The notes beneath the pieces are model-generated. The model did no database searches. It worked only from the letters and a program-made list of their open reading frames with translations, and was not told the origin of the DNA. This document shows positions 55,874 to 64,000 of a stretch of 64,000 nucleotides of DNA, piece by piece (positions within the stretch are counted from its first letter, which is position 1; every line of letters begins with the position of its first letter). The stretch is taken from positions 9,238,001 to 9,302,000 of the forward strand of contig NZ_CP151726.1 of NCBI RefSeq assembly GCF_038443385.1, given 5' to 3'. A program made the translations under genes and the position numbers. This DNA is from Stieleria varia. Lineage in GTDB: Bacteria; Planctomycetota; Planctomycetia; Pirellulales; Pirellulaceae.

Positions 55874-57319
55874 TCACGTCAGGATGTCGGTGATGACGTG
55901 GCCGTGAACATCGGTCAGGCGGCGGTCCAGGCCGTCGTGTCGGACGGTCAGTTTTGTGTGATCGATTCCCAGTAGATGCAGGATCGTTGCATGGATATCG
56001 TAGACTTGGGTGGGGTTGTTGCGATCCAGTGGCTTGTATCCCCATTGGTCCGACTCGCCATGTGAGACGCCGCCTTTGATGCCGCCTCCGCACAGCCAGT
56101 TGGTGAAAACATAAGGATTGTGGTCACGCCCTTTTCCAGCCTGAGTACTGGGCATGCGTCCGAATTCGGTGGTCCACAAGATGAGTGTGTCCTCCAGTAA
56201 ACCCCGTTGCTTTAGGTCTTGGATCAACGCCGCAGTTCCGGTCGCCATACCCCGAGCCAATGGCTCATGGTCGCGAGCGACGTCCTCGTGACTGTCCCAA
56301 TTGCGACGTGGGAAACCGTTGTCATTGCCGGACCAGATTTGCACGAATCGTACGCCGCGTTCCAGCAGACGTCGCGCGGTCAAACACTTGCGACCAAAGT
56401 ATTCCACTTCCTCGGGCACATTGATTTCGGCTGGGTACGTTGCACCAGCACGATCCAGTCCATACATCCGCAGTATATGCTTGGGCTCGCCGGACAGATC
56501 TAACGCTTCGGGTGCGCTGAGTTGCATCGCTGCAGCCAGCTCGTAGGAACGGACACGAGCATCCAAACGCGAATCGCCTGGACGTTGCGATTGATATCGG
56601 CCATTGATACGACTCAGCATGGCTAGCCCGGCAGCGTCACTTTCATCCGTAGCAAAATCAGCGTGTGGTAACAGATCTTCGATCGGATTGTCACATTGCG
56701 GAAAAACGGCGGTGCCCTGAGCGCTGGCAGGCAGGAACGCGGAACCCCAGTTCTTGGGCCCGTTGCTTGCGAAGCCTCGGTGATCGGGCAGCACGACGAA
56801 CGTCGGCAAATTGTCGTTGATCGATCCAAGTGCATAACTGACCCACGCGCCCATGCCGGGGAAGCCTGGACGCTGGAAACCGGTTGCCTGCAAGTAGGTC
56901 GCCTGAGAGTGGACGCCGGTCTTGCCAACCATGTTATGTATGAAGGCAATGTCGTCCACGCACTGGCCCAAAGGTGAGACGACATCGCTCAGCATCTTGC
57001 CGGATTGACCGTATGGGGCGAATCGGAACGGCGACTTCATCCACGGGCCCAGGCCATTTTGAAACGTCTCGACATGTTCGCCAAAGTCAGACGCTTCCCC
57101 GTGAAACTTTTCCAGCAATGGCTTGTGGTCCCACAAATCGATGTGGCTGGCAGCTCCGGCCATGAAGAGCTGCACCACCCGCTTGATCCGCGGAGGATGA
57201 TGGAAGGATTTCAGAGCCGGAGAATCGCTGGCTGTCGACTCTTGATGCAGCATCGATGCCAACGCGAGAGCGCCAAAGCCACTGCCAGTTTGCGATAGAA
57301 AGTTGCGTCGATTGATCAT
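55874..57319 (-). CDS. DUF1501 protein with Tat signal
   Basis: The 481-residue protein begins MINRRNFLSQTGSGFGALAL, a twin-arginine signal. Family motifs: FMAGAASHIDLWDHKPLLE, HNMVGKTGVHSQATYLQATGF, WTTEFGRMPSTQAGKGRDH and GGIKGGVSHGESDQWGYK, with the tail RRLTDVHGHVITDILT. Its gene follows the cytochrome gene with only three bases between stop and start, which shows a two-gene operon. It is the third such pair in the window. The fold is that of alkaline phosphatase/sulfatase-like proteins. Catalysis is not established. Confidence 0.9.
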   Translation of the reverse strand: MINRRNFLSQTGSGFGALALASMLHQESTASDSPALKSFHHPPRIKRVVQLFMAGAASHIDLWDHKPLLEKFHGEASDFGEHVETFQNGLGPWMKSPFRFAPYGQSGKMLSDVVSPLGQCVDDIAFIHNMVGKTGVHSQATYLQATGFQRPGFPGMGAWVSYALGSINDNLPTFVVLPDHRGFASNGPKNWGSAFLPASAQGTAVFPQCDNPIEDLLPHADFATDESDAAGLAMLSRINGRYQSQRPGDSRLDARVRSYELAAAMQLSAPEALDLSGEPKHILRMYGLDRAGATYPAEINVPEEVEYFGRKCLTARRLLERGVRFVQIWSGNDNGFPRRNWDSHEDVARDHEPLARGMATGTAALIQDLKQRGLLEDTLILWTTEFGRMPSTQAGKGRDHNPYVFTNWLCGGGIKGGVSHGESDQWGYKPLDRNNPTQVYDIHATILHLLGIDHTKLTVRHDGLDRRLTDVHGHVITDILT

Positions 57320-57322
57320 GCG

Positions 57323-60316
57323 CTAGTCCAGATACACAAACTCGCTCAAGTTGAACAAGAAACGGCACAGATTGGCCAGGCCGTGATTCTTGGCATAGGC
57401 GGTGAACTCCCGATGCTCCATTGGCTCTGGACGTCTCTGAGTCGCTAACTGCATGGCAAGTTCGACCTGTTCATCCAGCGTGGCGGCTTGCTGCTGAAGC
57501 CGCTGGGCAAAACGTTCCGCCATGACCAGATTGAATCGGTTATTGAGCATCGACAACGCCTGCAACGATGTCAGAGTCTCGCTGCGTCGAGGAGTGCTTT
57601 GAGACGAATCGGCGCAGTCCAGAGTCGTCATCCATGGGTTAGGTTGAGAACGCACGATGAAACGATAGATGCTGCGTCGATGGGACTTTGGGTCTGTCGG
57701 ATCAAACTTGTGGTACTCATAGTGCGGTGAATGTTGCGGGTGTTCGAGTTCAAAAAGGTAGAAACCCGGTCCTCCGGCTGTGGTGTCCAATGCTCCGCTA
57801 ACCGCCAAAATGGAATCGCGTATTTCCTCGGCTTCCAAACGACGACGATTCATTCGCCACAGGTATTGGTTGCCGCCATCGATGGCGGCGTTGTCAGAAT
57901 GATTCTCTGATGATTGACGATAGACACTGCTGGTCACGATCAATCGATGCAGGGTCTTGAAGGATTGACCGCCATCGCGAAATTCACACGCCAGCCAGTC
58001 GAGTAACTCAGGATGTGTCGGCGCGGCTCCCATGCGACCAAAATCATTCGGCGTGGCGACAATGCCTTGACCGAAATGGTACTGCCAAACTCGATTGACG
58101 ATCGAACGCCAAACGAGCGGATGATCCGATCGCGTCAGCCAGCGAGCCAGTTCAGCGCGACGCTGAGATTCGGGCAACTCATCATCGAGTTGCCAATCGG
58201 CGTGAGATGAAAGGGGCAGAATACCCGGTACAACCTCGTCGCTGGGATTCTGCACATCACCTCGCATCAAGACATGAATCGGTCTGGGTTCGCCCTCGGT
58301 TGGTTTGAAATTCGATTGCGGTGCAAAGTGTGTCGCGGCCGCATAAACCATCTTCCCCTTCGGCAACTCCTTCAATTGTGCTTCCGCCGCTTCGATCGAT
58401 GTTGTCAGTTCTTTTCGGCGTTCGACTCGCTGCGGCGTCTCGATCTCGGCGAGCCGAGACTGCAGTTCTTTGTTCAGGTCTGCAATCTGTTGGTCGATCT
58501 CGGGATTGCCTCCCTGTGGCCACTTTCCGTCGACAAGATTCGACTTCTGCCATCGCACAGGTGCTTCGATCGAATCGAGTGCGGACACGCAGTCGTCATT
58601 GGCGAGATCAAGTTGCTGCTTCTCCGAATCAAAAACAGCCAGCTCAGCGAGCGCCAGAATGTAGTCGTCTTTTCGTGGTGCGAGCTGAGTCGCCGTGATA
58701 CGAACTCGCTGGATGTTTTTCTCGTGGCATTCGATTTCCACCGGCGTCAGGCCGGGATTGGGATGGTCTTGCTGCGTGTGGTCGGCAATCGTGGTCCACT
58801 GTGTGTTGTCAGCAACGGTCTGGCTACTGGAGACTTGTACTTTGAATCGCAGTGGAAAACCGAAGCCGCTGCCGATCCCTGCGAACTCATCGTGGCAGGG
58901 ATGCAGCACAATCAGCGATACATCGGTCGGTTGTGGCAACGTGACATCGACCCACTTGAGCGAATCGGGTGTTTTAGCAATGCCGCTATGATAACCGTAT
59001 GCGGCATCTTTCTTGATTTCCTCGTCTTTCTGCAATGCCGTCAGTTGAGTCTGCAATTCGGCCAATCGTGGCCCGGCGGCTTCGCGGATCTCTTTCTCGA
59101 ACGCCGCCAGTTCTGACTTCAGGTTGGTTATTTGGGATTCGAGTTGGCGACGTTGAGATTCCACCGTTGGATCCAGATCATACGGTCTTTCGGCACGATC
59201 CATGGCGGCAAAAATGGCTTGCAGTCCGTAATAGTGTTGTTGTGTGAAGGGATCAAACTTGTGGTGATGACATCGGGCACACTGGATGGTCACACTGCAG
59301 AAGGTATTCATCGCGTTGCTGACCATGTCATCTCGGTCCAAGTTTCTGGCTACCTTGCCATCGATCTTTGACTCTGAAACTTCGACGTGTCCGATGAAAT
59401 CCCATGGCCCGGCGGCGATGAATCCAAGTCCAAGGATTCCATCAGGATCGCCAGGAAAGAGTGCGTCGCCGGCGATCTGTTCCTGGACAAACCGGGCGTA
59501 CGGTTTGTCTTCGTTGAATGATCGGATGACATAGTCACGGTACGGCCACGCGTTTGGCCGTAGCTTGTCTTTGTCATAGCCGCAGGTGTCCGCGTATTTG
59601 ACCACGTCGAGCCAGTGCCGTGCCCAACGCTCACCATAGTGCTGAGAATCCAGCAACCGATCGACCAACTTTTCGTACGCGTGAGGGTCTGGATCGTTGA
59701 TGAACGCTGCCGTTTCTGCCGGTGTGGGAGGCAGGCCGGTCAGATCAAAACTCAATCGACGAATCAGTGTGCGGCGATCGGCTTCTGAAGCATGCGTCAG
59801 ACCTTTTTCGTGCAGTCGTTTCAGAATGAACGCGTCGATGGGCGTTCGAACCCATGTATCGTCTACAGAAAACCCTTGGGTAGGTGGCACGTTTGGACGT
59901 TGGACCGGATGGAATGACCACCAATCGAAATCGCTCACCTGAGCTTCGGTCAGTCGTAATCCCTCGGGCCAATTTGCGCCGTCGTTGATCCAATCGCGAA
60001 TCAAATTCCGCTCGGCATCAGAGAGAGGATCCGCGTCCTTGGGCATCCCCGCCTTGCCATTGGTTGGCGTGATCAGATCCAGCAAGTGACTGTTTTCAGC
60101 ATCTCCCGGCTCGATAAAACCATCGGCCAGAGCGCTGGTCGCCGTTTGCAGAGAGAAATCGCCTTCCCGTTGCCCGTCATTGTGACAACTCACGCAACGC
60201 CGTTCCAGGATGGGTGCAATTTGATCGCGAAACAGATCCTCGGCATGAGACCGCACAGACGCGCAGTTCAGGATGCCCAAGATCATCGCAGCGGCAGGAA
60301 AGAGTTTCCGAATCAT
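57323..60316 (-). CDS. PSD1-type cytochrome (DUF1549/DUF1553) with F5/8C-like domain
   Basis: The ATG at 60316 (MIRKLFPAAAMILG) gives 997 residues with a signal peptide; the frame to 60430 has no similarity upstream. It shows the heme motif CVSCH (Cys41-His45), DUF1549 (RRLSFDLTGLPPTPAETAAF), a second motif in TIQCARCHHHKFDPF, a coiled-coil stretch (LESQITNLKSELAAFEKEI), a discoidin-like sandwich (WVDVTLPQPTDVSLIVLHP, FKVQVSSSQTVADNTQW) and DUF1553 (VNRVWQYHFGQGIVATPNDFG). It closes with FNLSEFVYLD. It is paired with the DUF1501 gene downstream. Confidence 0.9.
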   Translation of the reverse strand: MIRKLFPAAAMILGILNCASVRSHAEDLFRDQIAPILERRCVSCHNDGQREGDFSLQTATSALADGFIEPGDAENSHLLDLITPTNGKAGMPKDADPLSDAERNLIRDWINDGANWPEGLRLTEAQVSDFDWWSFHPVQRPNVPPTQGFSVDDTWVRTPIDAFILKRLHEKGLTHASEADRRTLIRRLSFDLTGLPPTPAETAAFINDPDPHAYEKLVDRLLDSQHYGERWARHWLDVVKYADTCGYDKDKLRPNAWPYRDYVIRSFNEDKPYARFVQEQIAGDALFPGDPDGILGLGFIAAGPWDFIGHVEVSESKIDGKVARNLDRDDMVSNAMNTFCSVTIQCARCHHHKFDPFTQQHYYGLQAIFAAMDRAERPYDLDPTVESQRRQLESQITNLKSELAAFEKEIREAAGPRLAELQTQLTALQKDEEIKKDAAYGYHSGIAKTPDSLKWVDVTLPQPTDVSLIVLHPCHDEFAGIGSGFGFPLRFKVQVSSSQTVADNTQWTTIADHTQQDHPNPGLTPVEIECHEKNIQRVRITATQLAPRKDDYILALAELAVFDSEKQQLDLANDDCVSALDSIEAPVRWQKSNLVDGKWPQGGNPEIDQQIADLNKELQSRLAEIETPQRVERRKELTTSIEAAEAQLKELPKGKMVYAAATHFAPQSNFKPTEGEPRPIHVLMRGDVQNPSDEVVPGILPLSSHADWQLDDELPESQRRAELARWLTRSDHPLVWRSIVNRVWQYHFGQGIVATPNDFGRMGAAPTHPELLDWLACEFRDGGQSFKTLHRLIVTSSVYRQSSENHSDNAAIDGGNQYLWRMNRRRLEAEEIRDSILAVSGALDTTAGGPGFYLFELEHPQHSPHYEYHKFDPTDPKSHRRSIYRFIVRSQPNPWMTTLDCADSSQSTPRRSETLTSLQALSMLNNRFNLVMAERFAQRLQQQAATLDEQVELAMQLATQRRPEPMEHREFTAYAKNHGLANLCRFLFNLSEFVYLD

Positions 60317-60430
60317 GAACAAACTGTTGTAGGTCGTATCGCGGGGGCCAACGCCGTTCGACCAGTTTACACCAGTTTGCTGCGGGGGTTGGTCGAACGA
60401 GTTTAGCCCGAATGGTTCACGCTGGCTCAC

Positions 60431-60597
60431 TACAGTCTTCGCAACACGTTTTCACGAAACAGTTTGCGAAGATTGACACGAAAACAATCTGCGCAAATCA
60501 GCCGTCACGCGATAGCGTCCGGTTCTCACGCCTGAACTCGGCAACCGGACGCTATCGCGTTCCGGCTGATAAAATACTCGGGATTGCCCTTTGCAAC
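60431..60597. repeat. 28-bp-arm palindromic element
   Basis: Arms at 60497-60524 and 60543-60570 (atcagcc...gcgatagcgtccggtt and reverse complement) match except for two positions, across an 18-base loop. It lies between the minus-strand DUF4838 gene end and the upstream end of the cytochrome gene. This is a repeat type known from Rhodopirellula-like genomes. Confidence 0.8.
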
Positions 60598-63500
60598 TCA
60601 CTTTTCCGCGTTGCGTCTGGCTTCATTGACCTCTTCGATGGATCGGAGGATGTTTTCTCGCCATGTGCCCCGAAGCTTGTCGAGACCGGCTCGCTGAAGT
60701 GTGAGCAATGCCTGGTCAAATTGCCCCCGTCGTGTTTGGATACGTGCGATCCCCTGCAACGCACCGTATTCGTCTGCGCTGCCGATGCGTTGGCGATCGG
60801 TGACGATTGCACGAAACGCTTTGAGTGCTGCCTCGTCGTCATTCAAATTGCGTTCGCGATTCTGTGCCATCGACAATAGCACCGAGTCACGGGTGCGTTG
60901 ATCGCTGATCCAGGGCAAAGCGTTGGCGAAATCAGATTCTGCCTTTTCCCCGTCTTCGATGACAAAAAAGGCGCGGCCGCGTAGTCGATAGCCGTCGCCA
61001 CGTTTCCAGAATGGCCACCGAGTAAAGTCTTCTTGGGCGAACTGCGAGATCAACCGTGATGCGTCGCGTTGAGCAAGCAAGTGCTGCATTTGCGCGGCCT
61101 TCTGTACCGATTCGATCGGTATGCGAGCGATGATCGTTTCCGCGTTGTCCCTGTCAAGCAAAGCGGCCTGTTCCAACGCGGCGGAACGCTGCAGATCGGT
61201 GTTGTTTTTCAGTTTAGCGATTGCCAGAAATCCGTCCGCTTTTCGTTGTTTCGTCGCATCAAGAAAACGGATGGCGAAATCAGTGACATCGGGATCCGAT
61301 TCAAACTGATGTGACTTGCCGTCATAGAACTGAGCGAATTTCATTGGTTCGTGGAATCCGCTGGTACCAGTCGGTGAAAAAGCACTGAGTTCCTGGCCGT
61401 CGTCGCGAATCCGCTGGCGACACAGGTTGATATGCCACGGCAAACTTTGCGTGGGGTGTCGCCCGATGACTTGATTGAGGGGATCGTTCTCGTCAGCGGT
61501 AATGGGCAAGCGGATCTCGACGATCCAGTGATCGTCAGCGATGTGTGTTGCGACCTCAGCCTTTGAGTCCCAGCCAAAGGACTTGCCTGCGCCGCGATCC
61601 AAGTCGACGACGTGACCAGCGGGACTGATGGCGATTTGGTAATACGAATGCGTTTCGGTGGCGAGCTGCAGTTCGATCGCGTCGCCGTGCCAGATGGCAG
61701 GATCGTCATCTCGCGTCGATGCAGAGACAGGTTTCTCGCCGAAAGGCTCGTCGCACTCAATGGCGAAATAAAGATTGTTCCCCTGCCAGCCGGCTTTGAA
61801 GGAGGTTCCGAACGAGGGCATGCGACCGGTTTGCAGTTCACGAAACCTGCCCGTTGCGGCGACGGGGCAAGTCCGCCAGTATTCTTCGGTGAGTTTTCCA
61901 TCGACGACGATGTCATGCGCATCGCCCACAAGTCGAACCTTGGGCACGGGACCGCGTTTTTGTCCGAGCTGCTGCGTCTTCATTCGCAGACCTTTGAGGT
62001 AGTCGTCGATCAAGGCAATACGTTGGCCGTAAACGCTCGTAGCCGCAGTCTTGGCTTTCGCCTTGTCGAACAAGGCGAGCGCTTCATCGGCTACCGCTTT
62101 GTCGTCATCCATCGCACTCCAGTTTGCCTCGCAATGACTGAAAAATGCGAGCATCTCCTGTTCGGCGGGACCGTAGAACAGGCGACAGTACTCGTCCAGC
62201 ATCGCGTCGACATCCGCGTCCCGGCCTCCCCAGTACATGCGAGCGGTGAAATAGACCATGAAGTGATTGAAGCCGATGTCTTTGGTGGCGAAGTCCTGTG
62301 CCACGCTGAGCCAAATGTCTTCGCCTGCCGAAACATCTTTGGTCGCATTCACGCTTTCGCCGATCGCGTGCGCGGCAAAACTGGGCAGGTACCATCCTCG
62401 ACTGGTGAAAGGGTAGTTTTCAAAGTTCAACAGCGGATTGTCGGTCTTTTTTTCCCATGTCGCTCGCAACGCATCGGGTGCGGACTCACCTTGGCCTTTG
62501 CTGCCGGCTTTATTGATCGGACGCCGACCGCCGACAATACAGACTTGCACATTCGGCTCAAGTTTCTCGATCTTCAACGGCGGCAGCGTGTATGCACCGT
62601 AGGCGCAGTTGAGCACTTTGGCGCGCGGATGCGTCTTAGCGATCTCCTTGGCCACGCGATTGACAAAATCCCACACATGATCGCTCAGCAAGCCACGCTC
62701 GTTCCGCTCGGGTGAATCCTTGCCTTTGCATTGTTCACATTGACAGATGGCGGTGTATCCGTCCGGCGGCATGATGGAAACGGTTTCGAACTGGTAGTTG
62801 TCCAGCAGCGCCCGCGCCCAACGCACGGTCTCGTGGAACAGCTCGTCGTTCGAGTAGCAGACTTGGCACTTCGTGTCACCGGGTTTGAAATCAGTCTTAC
62901 CACCGTAGATCGCGAACCAATCTGGATGCGCATCATAGACGGCCTGATGATTCGTCATCGTGGAAATGCCATGAGCGATCTGCAGACGTTCGTCATTTCG
63001 CAGTCCGAGTCGCATCACCCATCGCGACGTTTCGGGGCCGGCGGTACTGAAGCGAAAATTGAACTGCCGCAGAGGAAAATCCGGCTGCACCGTTTCATCG
63101 ATTTGTGGTAGCGGGATGGTTTTCATCGACGGCAGGATTTCGCCCAGTTCACCCGGCAAGTACCACCTCGCACCGAGTTTGCGCAGGAAACCGCAGACCG
63201 CATTGAAACTGCCACGTTCATCGAGTCCCCAGATTTCCAGAGTCTCCTTAGGCGCCGAGATCGCACCTTCCGGTTTTCCGATGTCGCCGGGCAGGCGCAA
63301 ACGGTTTTTGTAGAGTCCACGCCCCGGCATCCCATATGGTGCACCGACGATCGTTTCCCACTCAGCCTGCGCGCGGGGGATGTCGCTGTTGTTCTTTGCA
63401 AAGGGCTGCATCGGGGTGAAATCTTGATCATTACCGACGAGTGACATCCAATCCGGACCCGAAGTGATGCGATACGCACCGGCCAGCAAGCCGTTCGCGT

Positions 63501-63765
63501 TCACGGGATTGTGCGGACTCTCGCCGATGAAGATCTTCACCACGCTGCCGCTCGGTGCGGTCACGATGGGCAATCTCGCACCGCTGATCTTTTCGATCTG
63601 CATCCGAAACTCATGCGCAGCGACACGCTGCATGCGACTGGGATTCTCAGCAATGACAATTTCCGCTTGCGGCTTGGCATCGCGAACGATGAACCGTTCT
63701 GCAGCCTGAGTTGCAGCCAGCGGCGAAAGCAGCAGGGCGACGAGGAATGTGAGTGTGGATCTCAT
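60598..63765 (-). CDS. DUF4838 protein with CBM9-like and TPR-like domains
   Basis: The 1055-residue exported protein has a signal peptide (LTFLVALLLSPLAATQA). An N-terminal glycoside-hydrolase-associated domain contains AAHEFRMQIEKISGARLPIV. A TIM-barrel-like DUF4838 region has FGLRNDERLQIAHGI-like and VYDAHPDWFAIYGGK, VSIMPPDGYTAICQCEQCKG, and AYGAYTLPPLKIEKLEP. A carbohydrate-binding family-9-like domain shows DGKLTEEYWRTCPVA and GNNLYFAIECDEP. TPR-like helices end it. The CQCEQC cluster might bind metal. The family is linked to polysaccharide degradation and often occurs with DUF1501/cytochrome genes. Confidence 0.85.
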   Translation of the reverse strand: MRSTLTFLVALLLSPLAATQAAERFIVRDAKPQAEIVIAENPSRMQRVAAHEFRMQIEKISGARLPIVTAPSGSVVKIFIGESPHNPVNANGLLAGAYRITSGPDWMSLVGNDQDFTPMQPFAKNNSDIPRAQAEWETIVGAPYGMPGRGLYKNRLRLPGDIGKPEGAISAPKETLEIWGLDERGSFNAVCGFLRKLGARWYLPGELGEILPSMKTIPLPQIDETVQPDFPLRQFNFRFSTAGPETSRWVMRLGLRNDERLQIAHGISTMTNHQAVYDAHPDWFAIYGGKTDFKPGDTKCQVCYSNDELFHETVRWARALLDNYQFETVSIMPPDGYTAICQCEQCKGKDSPERNERGLLSDHVWDFVNRVAKEIAKTHPRAKVLNCAYGAYTLPPLKIEKLEPNVQVCIVGGRRPINKAGSKGQGESAPDALRATWEKKTDNPLLNFENYPFTSRGWYLPSFAAHAIGESVNATKDVSAGEDIWLSVAQDFATKDIGFNHFMVYFTARMYWGGRDADVDAMLDEYCRLFYGPAEQEMLAFFSHCEANWSAMDDDKAVADEALALFDKAKAKTAATSVYGQRIALIDDYLKGLRMKTQQLGQKRGPVPKVRLVGDAHDIVVDGKLTEEYWRTCPVAATGRFRELQTGRMPSFGTSFKAGWQGNNLYFAIECDEPFGEKPVSASTRDDDPAIWHGDAIELQLATETHSYYQIAISPAGHVVDLDRGAGKSFGWDSKAEVATHIADDHWIVEIRLPITADENDPLNQVIGRHPTQSLPWHINLCRQRIRDDGQELSAFSPTGTSGFHEPMKFAQFYDGKSHQFESDPDVTDFAIRFLDATKQRKADGFLAIAKLKNNTDLQRSAALEQAALLDRDNAETIIARIPIESVQKAAQMQHLLAQRDASRLISQFAQEDFTRWPFWKRGDGYRLRGRAFFVIEDGEKAESDFANALPWISDQRTRDSVLLSMAQNRERNLNDDEAALKAFRAIVTDRQRIGSADEYGALQGIARIQTRRGQFDQALLTLQRAGLDKLRGTWRENILRSIEEVNEARRNAEK

Positions 63766-63848
63766 GGGATTGCCCTGGGCTGTTCAAAAGTTGGTGTTGA
63801 TTTGATGTTTCGACGCTAATCTTTGAGCTGCGGAGACTGCTGATTGAG

Positions 63849-63926
63849 TGAGCCGCAAGGCGCTAGCCGCGGGCCTAATGGTGTTGAGGGAAACCTTCGA
63901 GGCCCGTGGCTAGCGCCATCGGCTCA
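63849..63926. repeat. Palindromic repeat near right window edge
   Basis: tgagccgcaaggcgctagcc (63849-) and its near complement aggcccgtggctagcgccatcggctca (63900-63926) form a long imperfect stem with a 23-base loop. Such ctagc-containing palindromes are intergenic repeats of Pirellulaceae. It is upstream of the DUF4838 gene. Confidence 0.8.
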
Positions 63927-64000
63927 CAGTGATAACGCAACCCGACCAAATCAGCTGTCTCCTGCGCCGGGACAGGTGACAGAAACTTGTGGAGCGCCAC

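Overview
The window looks like a chromosomal segment of a planctomycete, most probably a Pirellulaceae member related to Rhodopirellula. The basis is gene content: paired DUF1501 and cytochrome-c/DUF1549/DUF1553 genes, a DUF1592/DUF1552 pair, DUF1559 prepilin-like proteins, a sulfatase, a giant WD40 protein kinase, CRTAC1/ASPIC_UnbV proteins, and characteristic palindromic intergenic repeats. No rRNA, tRNA, CRISPR array, phage genes or classical insertion sequence was recognised.

Layout. (1) 1-3.5 kb: a 24-residue hydrophobic micropeptide, a Na+/phosphate cotransporter and a secreted M14-type carboxypeptidase. (2) 3.7-16.2 kb, plus strand: a small Cys-containing secreted protein, then a tight run with repeated 4-bp stop/start overlaps. 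It encodes a His-rich membrane protein, a two-helix membrane protein, a FixH-like lipoprotein, a NapH/CcoG-like ferredoxin membrane protein, a membrane-anchored secreted protein, a TPR+VCBS+ASPIC protein, a second VCBS+ASPIC_UnbV protein and an RnfD/UnbU-like integral membrane protein. An alginate-export-type outer-membrane porin follows. I regard this as the best candidate for an undescribed envelope redox system. (3) 16.3-32.2 kb, minus strand: one long, translationally coupled operon headed by a GntR/FCD regulator, with two cytochrome/DUF1501 pairs, a DUF1592/DUF1552 pair and an unknown secreted protein. It is interrupted by an intact four-helix-bundle (S23/Avd-like) gene bounded by heptamer repeats and, further on, by a decayed relative beside another simple-repeat inverted array. 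(4) 32.4-42.2 kb, plus strand: a DUF1559 protein, then a coupled operon for a HEAT-repeat membrane protein, three glycosyltransferases, an ABC exporter and a double-domain APH-like phosphotransferase. This is probably a glycoconjugate assembly and export system of unknown product. (5) 42.3-53.6 kb: an HpaI-type aldolase (minus), a DUF1559 protein with a small lipoprotein, a sulfatase, a 1747-residue kinase/WD40/TPR protein and a secreted sialidase-fold protein. (6) 53.8-64 kb: a GMC oxidoreductase, then on the minus strand a third DUF1501/cytochrome pair and a DUF4838 glycosidase-like protein, separated by hairpin-rich repeats.

Taken together the gene set suggests a heterotroph that degrades complex, partly sulfated polysaccharides and carries periplasmic c-type cytochrome proteins linked to them. 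Functional names rest on motifs readable in the translations. No database search was run. Start sites were chosen by eye from overlaps and Shine-Dalgarno-like sequences.
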